Shown one piece after another: positions 55,501 through 60,181 of a DNA stretch of 64,000 nt; within the stretch, counting starts at the first letter, position 1, and every line of letters begins with the position of its first letter. The translations under genes were made by a program, and so were the position numbers. The notes below the pieces were generated by a model. The model made no database searches. It had not been told where the DNA came from and was given only the letters and a program-made list of their open reading frames with translations. The stretch is taken from assembly GCF_037042795.1 (NCBI RefSeq), contig NC_089672.1:186001-250000 (forward strand), read 5' to 3'. Source of the DNA: Molothrus aeneus (lineage: Eukaryota; Chordata; Aves; Passeriformes; Icteridae).

Positions 55501-58500
55501 GAACATTCAGTAACTACTTAATGTATTAGTACCAATAACAATTGTGCTTTCCAGACTAAACTCCTGCTTTTCAATAATCACCCTCACAATGACAGTTCCC
55601 AAAACCTTTATTACCATGTCACTAAATCTTTGCAGCAAAGTCGATCAAACTTCACACAGCTAGAGAGAAGCTACTCTCTCCTCCTCTTCATTAGCTCCAC
55701 ATTTATCAACTCATCTCCCACCATGACAGGCAATGCCAAGACCAGGATCTGTTCCTAGGAAACTTCACAGTACAAACTTCTTCAGAAAGTGTCACTAGGA
55801 CTATGTCATCTTTTAGCCCCCTTCTGTGCAGTAGAGGACCCCCTTAAACCAACAACCTTCTCTTGTCAAGATACAGTTGGTCATCACTCCAATGTAAAGA
55901 GGCAGGGGAGCAGTTTCACAAACTCACTAGAAACAAAGCAAAGACAAGTGGATGAAAACGACTTGAGGAACAATAAGAATGACAAAAAATGAAGTAATTA
56001 TTAGAGAGAATGCTTGTAGCTATGAAGAAATGCATCAGAAAGAACATCCATTAAAATAGTTTGAAGTTACAAAGGACATTGGTAGAATGGTTACTTGGAG
56101 GCAGTACTGACAGCTCAGCAGTGATTTAAGACATTCAATAGTTTAAGAGAGATATCAGAACCTAGAAGGTAAAGGTACCTAATATACTGTTGGAATCAGA
56201 AACATCAATCAATGAATTTAAAGATGGGTGTCATGGCAAAAGTTACAGGTTAAAAGAGCTTTATATTAGTAAGATGAGAGGACACAAGCCACACAAATCT
56301 CAGCACTTCTCAAGGCCAGAGAAAGGTTTGTTGTAGTAATCAAACAGGTAAAAATCTTGAGTTTCACCTGCATGAACAGACAGTAAAAGCTGTCTGTCCA
56401 CTGGACTATTTAAACACACCAAACAAAAACAGCCTGCAAGAATGACTGAAACCTCATTCTAGGTACTTGTGTCGACTATGTGTCAAAGAATAATTAGTTT
56501 CACACCTAAGAACAAAGTATGATTGAGACAGCACTGTTGTACAGATCAATCAAGATTCAGGAACGTTAAGAACTTTGCTGTAATCACACTTTTTTGTGAA
56601 CATGAACATTGAGCTATCAAATGCTATAAACAATGTAAGACCAATATGAAGCAGAAGGTCAAAGAATTATCGGTACCAAAATAGTTACTTCACATATTTA
56701 GATTAAAATACCTGAGCACAAGGAAGTAAAGCATTCACCTAAACAATGGAAAAATAAAACTAACTGATGTGTTGAAGAATGAGGACAAAACAGTCACCTG
56801 AGAAGATCCTTGCCATGACAGAGACTGCAAATAAGTCAAGTAGAAAGACTACAGAATTCTCCGAGTTTCAGCAGAAAGATGCGAATTCTGGGAAGTGCAT
56901 GTATTTCCACTGTTATACCAAGTACATACACCTCAAAAATGACACTGAAAGGAACAAAACTAGCAACAGTCAATAATATTAGAATGAGGAGACAACCGTT
57001 CCAAAGCAAGCTTATCTTACTTCATCTGAGAAAAGATTGTATCACATTCTTATTACAAGAAGAAATAGAACAGCAACAGGCAACAACTCTGGAAAGACAG
57101 GTGAGTATAAACTAAAGAGGTTTACAGGTGAGGTAAGTCTCTGGAGGCAGGAAAGGAGCACAAGGATGGGATCACCCTCCCCCTTGCCATCCTAGACAGT
57201 CTACAAGACCCTGAAGAAAAAGAGAAGTAGAGACAGAAACACACGACAAGTCATCATCAAAAGATGCAATAAATATTGGTAAACTGTTGAGCTTAATGCT
57301 CCCCAGCAGAAAGGGGCGGTAAAGTGAGGGGCTTGCATGACTTAAGATAGCTACTGCCAAGCTTCTGATTTTAGGAGAACAAAAGAACCCATTAAAATTT
57401 ACCATAAGGTCATTATAACGGCAGTATACAAATTAAGTACTGATGTTAAGTTTCTCACAAAAGTCATTACAGATCTCGCTACTACTATTCTTGAGACCAC
57501 TTATCATGCCTCCTCAGGCGCTGACAACTCACCTTGAGTCTGGAAGCCAACAGCCCAAACCGTACCACATCACAGGATTTGTTAACTTAAGTGTAATTTT
57601 ATTTTTAGCTGTTTGTAGGCTTCATCTTCAAAGGCTGCACCTACAACATTTATTTGCTTCCTGTTGTTTAACGCTAATATCAGAACAATAATTGCCACCG
57701 AGTTCCAAAGTAAGAAACAGTCCTGAAAGAAGGGGCCTCACATACACTTTCATTCACCTCCTGCTGGGCATTTCTCTTCCTCTTCCACTAGCTGAGAGGA
57801 ATGATGAGACACAACAGAGACAGCTGGGCAAATTGGCTTTTGCCAAAACACTGAGAGACATATGTCATTCCCAAAGGCAAAATATAGATACCCAATGCCA
57901 CTTAAAACATCACTGTACACACCTTGGGGCAGAATACCCAAATACTGCAGTATTGCAGCCCAGGTTCTTCTAAGGCTCTTCAGAAAAAATGGAAGCCACT
58001 TTACTAGCCCACCTCTTGATGTTTTCAGCTCCAAAAAATACAATGCATCTACTATGATACCCTGCCTTGTTTTACATAGGCCTTCAATCAATCTTAGAAC
58101 TAAACAAAGTATTAACATGAGTGTAAGCAAAGGAAAGATTTACAGTAATACGAAAGCAGTGGACAATAACTTCAAAAAGCAACTGGACAAGGCGGGGCAC
58201 AAAGCGGCTTAGAGCCGGGGCCAAGACACAGCGCTCGCAACCGCGCTCCAGGGGCCGTGCCCAACGCCGGGCCCGCTGTCCGCGTCCAGGGAGCACCGGC
58301 CCCGGCCACCGGCCTCGGGAATCGCCGCATCGCGAACCCGGCGCCACCAACCCGCGGGAGGCACCTAAGGACGAAGGCCCCAGCCTGGCTTCGTCCGCCC
58401 GCGCCTCGCGGACGGCGCGGTGCCCCGACCAAGGCGCTCCCTTTGTCCGGCCGCTAGCCCCACTAGGACCGGGACGGCCGCGGGGAGGCAGCGCTCCCGG

Positions 58501-58633
58501 ACTGACCCCTGAACGCGGATCGTAGGGCCAGGCCGAGCCGGGCTAGACTAGGCTCACGGCGGCGCAAAGCCGCTGTGGGCCAGAGCAGCGACGCCTGCAA
58601 CTCCCGCCTACCTTCGTTCGCCAGGTCCGCCAT
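1462..58633 (-). CDS. RANBP3: RANBP3, Ran-binding protein 3 (15 coding exons; 3' end off-window)
   Basis: RANBP3 is a nuclear cofactor of the exportin CRM1/XPO1. It stabilises CRM1-cargo-Ran complexes, and family knowledge also links it to export of beta-catenin and SMAD2/3. Seen here: 15 exons with GT-AG borders in continuous phase, giving about 459 codons. They start MADLANE and run through a basic NLS (PPVKRERTSS, residues ~117-126), two FG motifs (FIFGQN ~274, FVFGQN ~337) and the start of the Ran-binding domain (from ~388). The long human isoform has 567 residues, so roughly 108 residues, probably two exons, lie beyond position 1. I looked for them in 1-1461 and found none. Coding exons total 1378 bp in a 57-kb span; introns 1, 2, 3 and 9 are large and hold most of the transposons. 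The identification rests on residue-level recognition of nearly every exon. Confidence 0.96.
1583..3490. other. Intron 14 distal part, unique AT-rich sequence
   Basis: AT-rich intronic DNA with no coding similarity, tandem array or transposon that I can name. The open frames here are short and carry no known motif. Confidence 0.6.
3491..3760 (-). mobile_element. Solo LTR, sense to RANBP3, 29 bp after the exon 14 donor
   Basis: The 270-bp element is bounded by inverted TGTGGGG...CCCCACA ends. Read on the minus strand it has, in order, a CCAATCAG box, a CTATATCAG TATA-like stretch, an AATAAA signal (3551-3556) followed by T/G-rich TTGCTCTTGTTGCC, and the CA end. That is the U3-R-U5 layout of a short retroviral LTR. 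Flanking pentamers (TGTTA and AACTC) do not match, so the borders or an old duplication remain uncertain. Confidence 0.65.
3790..3899 (-). CDS. RANBP3: RANBP3 coding exon 14 (start of Ran-binding domain)
   Basis: This 110-bp exon encodes ESLAESAAAYTKATARKCLL and then AKVEVITGEEAESNVLQ (residues 383-419). The VEVITGEEAESNVLQ part is the entry strand of the RanBD1 fold. The acceptor is TTTCAG and the donor GTAAGA, phase 0. A sense-oriented LTR ends 29 bp beyond the donor (3491-3760). Confidence 0.96.
4784..4886 (-). CDS. RANBP3: RANBP3 coding exon 13
   Basis: This 103-bp exon encodes SPPKSNEGSTESNKENAATE and then SGSESSSQEATPEK (residues 349-382). It is an acidic Ser-rich linker just before the Ran-binding domain. 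The acceptor is GATAG and the donor GTGAAA, a weak +4/+5 consensus, leaving phase 1. Confidence 0.94.
5801..5879 (-). CDS. RANBP3: RANBP3 coding exon 12 (second FG motif)
   Basis: This 79-bp exon encodes SVENSTNSADASSNKFVFGQ and then NMSERVL (residues 322-348), virtually identical to mammalian RANBP3. The acceptor is TTTTCAG and the donor GTGAGT, phase 0. Confidence 0.96.
8190..8293 (-). CDS. RANBP3: RANBP3 coding exon 11
   Basis: This 104-bp exon encodes LGDESNETADVQNAG and then ...SATNYFLQYISSS (residues 288-321 plus two bases). The NYFLQYISS block is conserved in RANBP3. The acceptor is a duplicated CTAGCTAG; the first AG is chosen because it keeps phase and the conserved Leu. The donor is GTGAGA. 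Confidence 0.93.
8821..8940 (-). CDS. RANBP3: RANBP3 coding exon 10 (first FG motif)
   Basis: This 120-bp exon encodes residues 248-287: an acidic stretch, then NAQQAFIFGQNLRDRVK. The FIFGQN motif is the nucleoporin-like FG element shared by RANBP3 orthologues (FVFGQN in mammals). The acceptor is TTTAG and the donor GTAAAC; phase 0 at both ends. Confidence 0.95.
9117..9281 (-). mobile_element. Old CR1 LINE, 3' end (left of provirus)
   Basis: AATCACAGAATAGTTAAGGTTC and the following CTTGGTCCAAACTCTG resemble the reverse-complemented 3' end of avian CR1. The provirus at 9282 interrupts it, and CR1-like sequence resumes at 19412. It is strongly diverged, hence old. Confidence 0.6.
9282..9854 (+). 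repeat. 5' LTR of the provirus
   Basis: 573 bp, TGATTTTAAAGGG...GGTTTTAACA. It contains a C-rich run (about 9758-9771) and an AATAAA signal near 9788 within GTAATAAACG. Positions 9282-9705 align without gaps to 18970-19393 in the 3' LTR with four substitutions. Confidence 0.93.
9862..9879 (+). other. Candidate primer-binding site
   Basis: TGGCAAGCCATCCAGGAG lies 7 nt after the LTR end. It begins TGG, as expected for pairing to a tRNA CCA end. I cannot assign the tRNA. Confidence 0.45.
9880..11534 (+). other. Long proviral leader (about 1.65 kb)
   Basis: No retroviral coding motif is seen before the gag start at 11535. The leader is unusually long for a simple retrovirus. It includes a possible splice donor (ACG-GTATGT, about 10029) and a TG-rich patch near 10515-10540. 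An AATAAAATCC string at about 10496 could mark foreign or LTR-derived sequence inserted in the leader. Confidence 0.5.
11535..13303 (+). pseudogene. gag: Proviral gag remnant
   Basis: It opens MGSNQSK (Gly-2, basic, myristoylation-like), then a matrix-like segment with TGA stops at 11736-11738 and 11910-11912. A Pro/Ser/Thr-rich spacer follows (about 12060-12300). The frame shifts near 12565 into a capsid-like segment with an IKQGPSKTPSEFLEHL block resembling the major homology region; it stops at 12982-12984 and shifts again. The nucleocapsid segment (13005-13301) has one zinc knuckle, CAFCKRSGRWKKQC, with Arg where the zinc-binding His should be. Confidence 0.88.
13304..13680 (+). pseudogene. 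pro: Proviral protease remnant
   Basis: The catalytic loop, normally D-T/S-G-A, reads D-T-R-A at 13361-13372, so the invariant Gly is lost. An in-frame TAG follows about 100 bp later. The flap region is recognisable only as GATGQF (about 13435). It is non-functional. Confidence 0.75.
13681..15177 (+). pseudogene. pol: Proviral reverse transcriptase remnant
   Basis: Ordered RT blocks are visible: LPVKKPDGSYQIVQDLRAV (about 13930-13985), VLDLKDAFFCLPL (about 14075), LPQGFKNCP (about 14195), and an intact catalytic YVDD at 14287-14298. The blocks sit in alternating frames, with shifts near 14045, 14240, 14560 and 14960. A TGA at 15175-15177 precedes RNase H. Confidence 0.9.
15178..15700 (+). 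pseudogene. pol: Proviral RNase H remnant
   Basis: FTDGSS (15178), AEIIALTQAL, YTDSRYAF and NELADREAK preserve the D-E-D-D catalytic set of a retroviral RNase H. TAA at 15433-15435 and TGA at 15694-15696 break it. The retained catalytic residues contrast with the broken frame. Confidence 0.88.
15701..16824 (+). pseudogene. pol: Proviral integrase remnant
   Basis: A zinc-binding H-H-C-C region (about 15810-15930, ending CQCSLC) is followed by the D-D-E core: LTDIFSGWPEAF (about 16050), SSDGGTHF (about 16180) and GPVEKINHLIKQQ (about 16284). The C-terminal WEGPFQ block lies near 16659. The frame is continuous but stopped at 16042, 16384, 16573 and 16738. Confidence 0.9.
16876..18779 (+). pseudogene. 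env: Proviral env remnant
   Basis: The first segment (16876-17241) starts with a signal-peptide-like hydrophobic stretch (VVAFVIITIAMANA) and has N-x-T/S sites and paired cysteines. A TAG at 17239-17241 ends it, the frame then shifts, and stops lie at 17772, 17991 and 18156. The final segment (18186-18779) is TM-like: it ends in a Trp-rich WWDVLFGW block and a short hydrophobic tail. I do not see a standard CX6CC/immunosuppressive-domain layout, so the env class is unassigned. Confidence 0.75.
18949..18962 (+). other. Proviral polypurine tract
   Basis: GAAGGAGTGGGCAA lies 7 nt before the 3' LTR, the expected site and composition for plus-strand priming. It is interrupted by one T and one C. 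Confidence 0.65.
18970..19411 (+). repeat. 3' LTR of the provirus (internal 131-bp deletion)
   Basis: 442 bp. It matches the 5' LTR for 424 bp with four substitutions and no gaps, then jumps to the last 18 bp (TGAATTTTGGTTTTAACA). The segment equivalent to 9706-9836, including the AATAAA signal, is missing. As LTRs are copied identical at integration, the loss happened after insertion. Confidence 0.92.
19412..21322 (-). mobile_element. Old CR1 LINE, continuation right of provirus
   Basis: Resumes as ATTCAGTTCAATGTTCAA and continues with CR1-like phrases in reverse orientation, e.g. the CAGCTTTTTCATTCTCTCATC stretch (about 19611) and TCCTGATGCCATCC (about 19707). It is heavily diverged. The ERVK LTR at 21323 appears inserted in it; sequence to about 22640 may continue the same CR1, with low confidence. 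Confidence 0.5.
21323..21900 (+). mobile_element. Solo LTR, avian ERVK-like
   Basis: Same family as the LTR at 57-986: shared blocks include GACAGCTGACCCGAACTGGCC (about 21523), GGGATATTCC-type text and the GCTGGGGTTAAACCATGA end. GCTCCC (21317-21322) and CCTCCC (21901-21906) fit a 6-bp duplication with one mismatch. It is antisense to RANBP3, in intron 9. Confidence 0.62.
21907..22723. other. Rest of intron 9 next to exon 9
   Basis: Contains T-rich stretches (about 22092-22112) and diverged sequence that may be more of the old CR1. No exon or intact element is seen. Confidence 0.45.
22724..22827 (-). CDS. RANBP3: RANBP3 coding exon 9
   Basis: This 104-bp exon encodes VLSSGTNGVNIPPD and then a Ser/Asp-rich stretch ending SSDSEDK (residues 213-247). 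Just upstream of its TTACAG acceptor is a run of 17 T on the transcribed strand. The donor is GTAAGT, phase 0. The 13.8-kb intron 9 with the provirus follows. Confidence 0.93.
23954..24046 (-). CDS. RANBP3: RANBP3 coding exon 8
   Basis: This 93-bp exon encodes GLPSQKPKEQQRSVLRPAVL and then QAPQPKAFSQM (residues 182-212). The acceptor is TTGCAG and the donor GTAAAT. The last base G joins exon 9 to make V. It is a low-complexity Gln/Pro linker conserved with mammalian RANBP3. Confidence 0.94.
24646..24686. repeat. Perfect 18-bp inverted repeat with 5-nt loop
   Basis: TATGGCAAGCCCAGAAAA, loop TTCAG, then the exact reverse complement. It lies in intron 7 and would form a stable hairpin in DNA or pre-mRNA. 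Too short for a canonical pre-miRNA. Confidence 0.9.
25530..25595 (-). CDS. RANBP3: RANBP3 coding exon 7
   Basis: This 66-bp exon encodes EEKSSGFRLKPPILIHGQ and then APSA (residues 160-181). The SSGFRLKPP core is a RANBP3 hallmark. The acceptor is TTCCAG and the donor GTGAGT; both borders are phase 1. Confidence 0.94.
26771..26842 (-). CDS. RANBP3: RANBP3 coding exon 6 (in-frame cassette)
   Basis: This 72-bp exon adds 24 codons, including TKNNVFMPSSFCEPSAGNSD. Both borders are phase 1, so it can be skipped without shifting frame, because exon 5 joins exon 7 equally well. Human RANBP3 isoforms differ by an insertion at this position. The acceptor has a long pyrimidine tract then TGCAG; the donor is GTGAGC. 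Confidence 0.9.
29341..29427 (-). CDS. RANBP3: RANBP3 coding exon 5 (nuclear localisation signal)
   Basis: This 87-bp exon encodes ESDREDGSYCPPVKRERTSS and then LNQFPPSQS (residues 107-135). The KRER cluster is the known RANBP3 NLS, recognised by importin-alpha. The serine at ~126 in RERTSS matches the site reported to be phosphorylated by RSK/AKT in human RANBP3 (established knowledge). The acceptor is TCTACAG and the donor GTAAAT, leaving phase 1. Confidence 0.95.
29516..29552 (-). CDS. RANBP3: RANBP3 coding exon 4 (37-bp micro-exon)
   Basis: The exon encodes residues 95-106 (RSADGSSPEDGD) plus one base. The acceptor is TTTCAG and the donor GTAAGA. Only an 88-bp intron (29428-29515) separates it from exon 5. 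The residues line up with the RSAGG-SSPEGG-type segment of mammalian RANBP3. Confidence 0.92.
30315..30660 (-). mobile_element. Old CR1 LINE fragment
   Basis: Reverse-oriented CR1 3' text: AAGTGCCACATCCACACATC, GGAAGATGGCTCCACCACTG and TTTTCCTAATATCCAATCTA. It has many substitutions, so it is an old copy. Intron 3. Confidence 0.75.
31656..31683. repeat. Perfect 12-bp inverted repeat, 4-nt loop
   Basis: ATGATTTGAGGC, loop TTGT, then the exact reverse complement. Intron 3; no flanking element recognised. Confidence 0.85.
33551..34006 (+). mobile_element. Possible ERV 3' fragment with LTR
   Basis: Suggestive order on the plus strand: a short open segment to about 33739, a polypurine run GAAGGGGGAATATG (33751-33764), a TATA-like GGGATAAAAGGAG (about 33849), AATAAAG (about 33940) and a CA end near 34006. 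GC content and motif order differ from the surrounding intron. No duplication or family match was found, so this is tentative. Confidence 0.4.
34989..35192 (-). CDS. RANBP3: RANBP3 coding exon 3
   Basis: This 204-bp exon is the largest in the window and encodes residues 27-94, from SPAEQKALSDSG to QELAG. It is an acidic, Pro/Ala-rich, probably disordered N-terminal segment. The acceptor is CTCACAG and the donor GTAAGT, both phase 0. Intron 3 (29553-34988) follows. Confidence 0.93.
39590..40053 (-). mobile_element. CR1 LINE fragment
   Basis: Reverse-oriented CR1 3' region: TTATGAGGTTGGAAGAGACC, CATCAAGTCCAACCCAGCC, GCTTTTTCCTAATATCCAAC, and CTTTTCTCCAGGCTAAACAA. Better preserved than the copy at 30315. 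Intron 2. Confidence 0.9.
40287..40985 (-). mobile_element. CR1 LINE fragment
   Basis: Starts CATAAAACCATAGAATTGTT and continues with CR1 phrases including CCTTTCTCCTGGCTGAGCCC and CTCTTGGCCACCTGGGCAC. About 700 bp, separate from the neighbouring copy by about 230 bp. The open frame at 40605-41147 is a by-product of this element. Confidence 0.88.
43638..43693 (-). CDS. RANBP3: RANBP3 coding exon 2
   Basis: This 56-bp exon encodes residues 8-26, EKPAIAPPVFVFQKDKAQK, which is strongly conserved in RANBP3. It has a TTTACAG acceptor and a GTAAGA donor. It includes an FVF segment resembling the later FG motifs. It ends in phase 0. Confidence 0.95.
43694..47689. other. Intron 1, part next to exon 2
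   Basis: AT-rich intron. One recognised element, the solo LTR at 44858-45521; nothing else is supported. Confidence 0.55.
44858..45521 (+). mobile_element. Solo LTR with exact 5-bp target duplication
   Basis: 664 bp, TGTCTTAGGTTGG...AGACCAAGACA, with TG/CA ends and near-perfect inverted termini. ATACT is present immediately before (44853-44857) and after (45522-45526). Its right part (GAACTGTTATTCCTGCTCCC, GGGGAGGCTCCTGCCTTCCT) is typical of a common avian LTR family. The expected AATAAAG reads AAAAAAG. Antisense to RANBP3. Confidence 0.88.
47690..49440 (+). mobile_element. CR1 LINE with degenerate reverse transcriptase
   Basis: About 1.75 kb on the plus strand. VPSDWKRGNITPIYKKEEKA (from about 48126) followed by LTSAPGKIMEQ is the conserved CR1 RT segment. 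Stops and shifts break it. The 3' end reads ...TTCCAACCCAAACTATGGATTC. A segment of about 345 bp (48764-49118) is identical, apart from one 12-bp indel, to the inverted CR1 at 59373-60181. Confidence 0.93.
49441..51376. other. Intron 1 middle part
   Basis: Probable weak CR1-like remnant around 49600-50000 (CCTCTCTGAAGACTTC, TAGGCTGAACACACTC), otherwise no recognised element. Confidence 0.4.
51377..51452 (-). mobile_element. CR1 LINE 3' end, left part (split by ERVL provirus)
   Basis: ATAAAATCATAAAATATGC then GAGTCCAACTCCTGGCCCTG is the reverse-oriented CR1 3' end. It is cut at ACAGG by the provirus and resumes at 54477. Confidence 0.88.
51467..53760 (+). pseudogene. pol: ERVL pol remnant (RT end, RNase H, integrase)
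   Basis: RT catalytic Y-x-D-D reads Y-I-N-D (51508-51519), so one catalytic Asp is lost. The RT connection region continues to about 51830 with breaks. LFTDGSCC (about 52408) marks RNase H. Integrase shows a HDASSHQGRDATYKWARDQG zinc-binding-like block (about 52880) and ESDNGTHFKN and GKVEKYNGLLK (53238-53385), the second Asp and the Glu of D-D-E. Multiple stops and shifts. Confidence 0.88.
53819..53837 (+). other. ERVL polypurine tract
   Basis: AGAGGGATAAGGGGTGAAA abuts the 3' LTR start, the expected priming site. Confidence 0.75.
53838..54476 (+). repeat. 3' LTR of the ERVL provirus
   Basis: 639 bp, TGTCCTGAGG...CTAAACCAGGACA with inverted termini. AATAAA at about 54344 (GTTAAATAAACAGGG) fits plus orientation. 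Confidence 0.88.
54477..55070 (-). mobile_element. CR1 LINE, right part (split by ERVL provirus)
   Basis: Continues after the duplicated ACAGG: GCATTGTCCAAACACTTCTT, AACCTTTTCCTGGTATCCAA, TCAGTCTCCTCCAGGCTGAA and onward to about 55070. Together with 51377-51452 it is one 3' truncated-type CR1 copy. Confidence 0.9.
55071..58199. other. Intron 1, part next to the CpG island
   Basis: AT-rich intron without recognised gene or transposon; open frames here are short and lack known motifs. Confidence 0.55.
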
Positions 58634-59080
58634 TTTACTTCCTCAGCCGCGCCCACAATGCATCGCGCGGCCGGACGACACCGCTCACCGCGGGCCCTGC
58701 GCGGCGCGCACGCCCCGATTTACGGCCGCTACGGGACGGCGGTGCGCGTGCGCAGAGCCGTCCCTAGCGGAGCCGGGGAGTCTGCGCGGTGCCCTGTCGG
58801 TTCCCAGTCGGTTCTGCAGCTCCGGGCGGCCGGTCTGGGCAGCGTCCCCGTGGGCTGACTCGTTACGGGGCCCCCGTTGGCCCGATCGCTCCCTGCTGTC
58901 CGCGCACCGTATGTACCGCGGCGGTCGGAGCGGGGCCAGTTGCTCGCGCGTTTCCGTCCCGTTCGCGGCCTTGCCGTCTGCACCTCTTCCCGCGCCTGCG
59001 GAGCCTAGGCGGGCAGGCCATGAGCTGCTCCTGGTGCCACGTCCTGCGCTCAACAGCAGCTGGCACAGGGCGTAGGAATT
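58200..59080. promoter_or_regulatory. RANBP3: CpG-island promoter of RANBP3
   Basis: A sharp GC- and CpG-rich block surrounds exon 1, unlike the AT-rich flanks. Motifs seen near the start: GAGGAAGT (ETS-like) next to AAAATGGCGG (YY1-like, overlapping the ATG) at about 58630-58645; CCCACAATGCATCGCG at 58652-58667, close to the ZNF143/Staf consensus; and TGCGCGTGCGCA at about 58743-58754, close to the NRF1 palindrome. These are typical of housekeeping, TATA-less promoters. Factor binding is inferred from motif shape only. The open frames in this block come from high GC and are not genes. Confidence 0.85.
58612..58633 (-). CDS. RANBP3: RANBP3 coding exon 1 (start codon)
   Basis: The exon encodes MADLANE plus the first base of the next codon, then a GTAGGC donor. 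The start context is AAAATGG: A at -3 and G at +4, a strong Kozak match. The 5' UTR and transcription start are not resolved; the CpG island extends upstream to about 59080. Intron 1 (43694-58611, 14.9 kb) follows. Confidence 0.95.
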
Positions 59081-59372
59081 GAGCAATTAATGATTCTCAT
59101 CTTACCCCTAGTGATTGCTTCAGGGTTCATTTAACAACAGCATGCACAGTGCCCTTCATTTGACTACATCCCTCACAAGCTATCACACTAGCCTAAAGCA
59201 GAATCCAAGGGCCAGACTCCTGATTCCTTTTGTAAGTACCATGAAATGAAACCATCTGGTTTACCTGCTAGGAGAATTGTCCATCAGGAATATAACAGCA
59301 AAACTTAAAAATAAATGAATGGCACTATTTAAAAACAGAACAAAACAAAAGAGGAAAAAAAAAAACAGAATA

Positions 59373-60181
59373 ATCACAGAAGGATTTGGCTTCCAAGGAA
59401 CCTTAAAGCCCATCTCATTCCCCTCGTTTCCATAGACAGGGACACCTTTCTCTAGACCAGGTAGCTCCACACCACATCCAACCTGACCTTGAACACCCAG
59501 GGATGGGTCAACCACATCTCTGGGCAGGCTGTGCCAGGGCTTCACTGGTCTACCAGCCAAGGATTTCTTGGCCATATTCCACCTAACCCTGCCCTCTTGC
59601 AGTGGGAAGCCATTCCCCCTTGTCCTGTCATTCTAGACTCCTGTCCAAAGACTCTCCAGCTTTCTTGAAGCCACTTTAGGTACTGGACCAGGCTCGAAGG
59701 TCTCTCCACAGCCTTCTCCAGGCTAAACACCCCCAGCTCTCCCTGCCTGTCCCCAGAGCAGAGGGGCTCCAGCCCTTGGAGCATCTTTGTGGCCTCCTCT
59801 GGACTTGCTTCAGCAGCTCCACATCCTCCTGTTGTTGTTCCCCAGGGCTGGAAGCAGCTCTGCAGGTGGGATCTCACCTGAGTGGGGTAGAGGGCAGAAT
59901 CCCCTCCTGCCCATGCTGGGCAATGAGCCCAGCACAGGGTGGGTTTCTGTGTGCCAATGCCTGTGGCTGGGGCATGTTGAGCTTCTTATCCACCTGCACC
60001 CACAAGTCCTTCTCCCCAGGCCTTTCTCCCCTCAGCCTGTGTTTGTTCTTGGGATTGCCCTGACATGTGCAGGAGTTGCACTTGGCCTTGTAGAAGTTCA
60101 TAAGTTCCACCTCTCCAGCCTGTCCAGGTCTTTCTGCAGGCTATCCCTTCCCTCCAGCATGTTGACCACACCACACAGGAT
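59373..60181 (-). mobile_element. CR1 LINE upstream of RANBP3
   Basis: Reverse-oriented CR1 from its 3' end (AATCACAGAAGGATTTGGC) to about 60181. Open frames on either strand here are by-products. Its interior (about 59740-60065) matches the plus-strand CR1 at 48764-49118 exactly apart from a 12-bp indel, while its flanks are strongly diverged from that copy. Confidence 0.92.

Noticed and set aside
58575..59075. 166-codon open frame and overlapping frames on both strands in the CpG island
   Set aside because: High GC removes stop codons in all frames; no domain, no conserved motif, and the block is the RANBP3 promoter.
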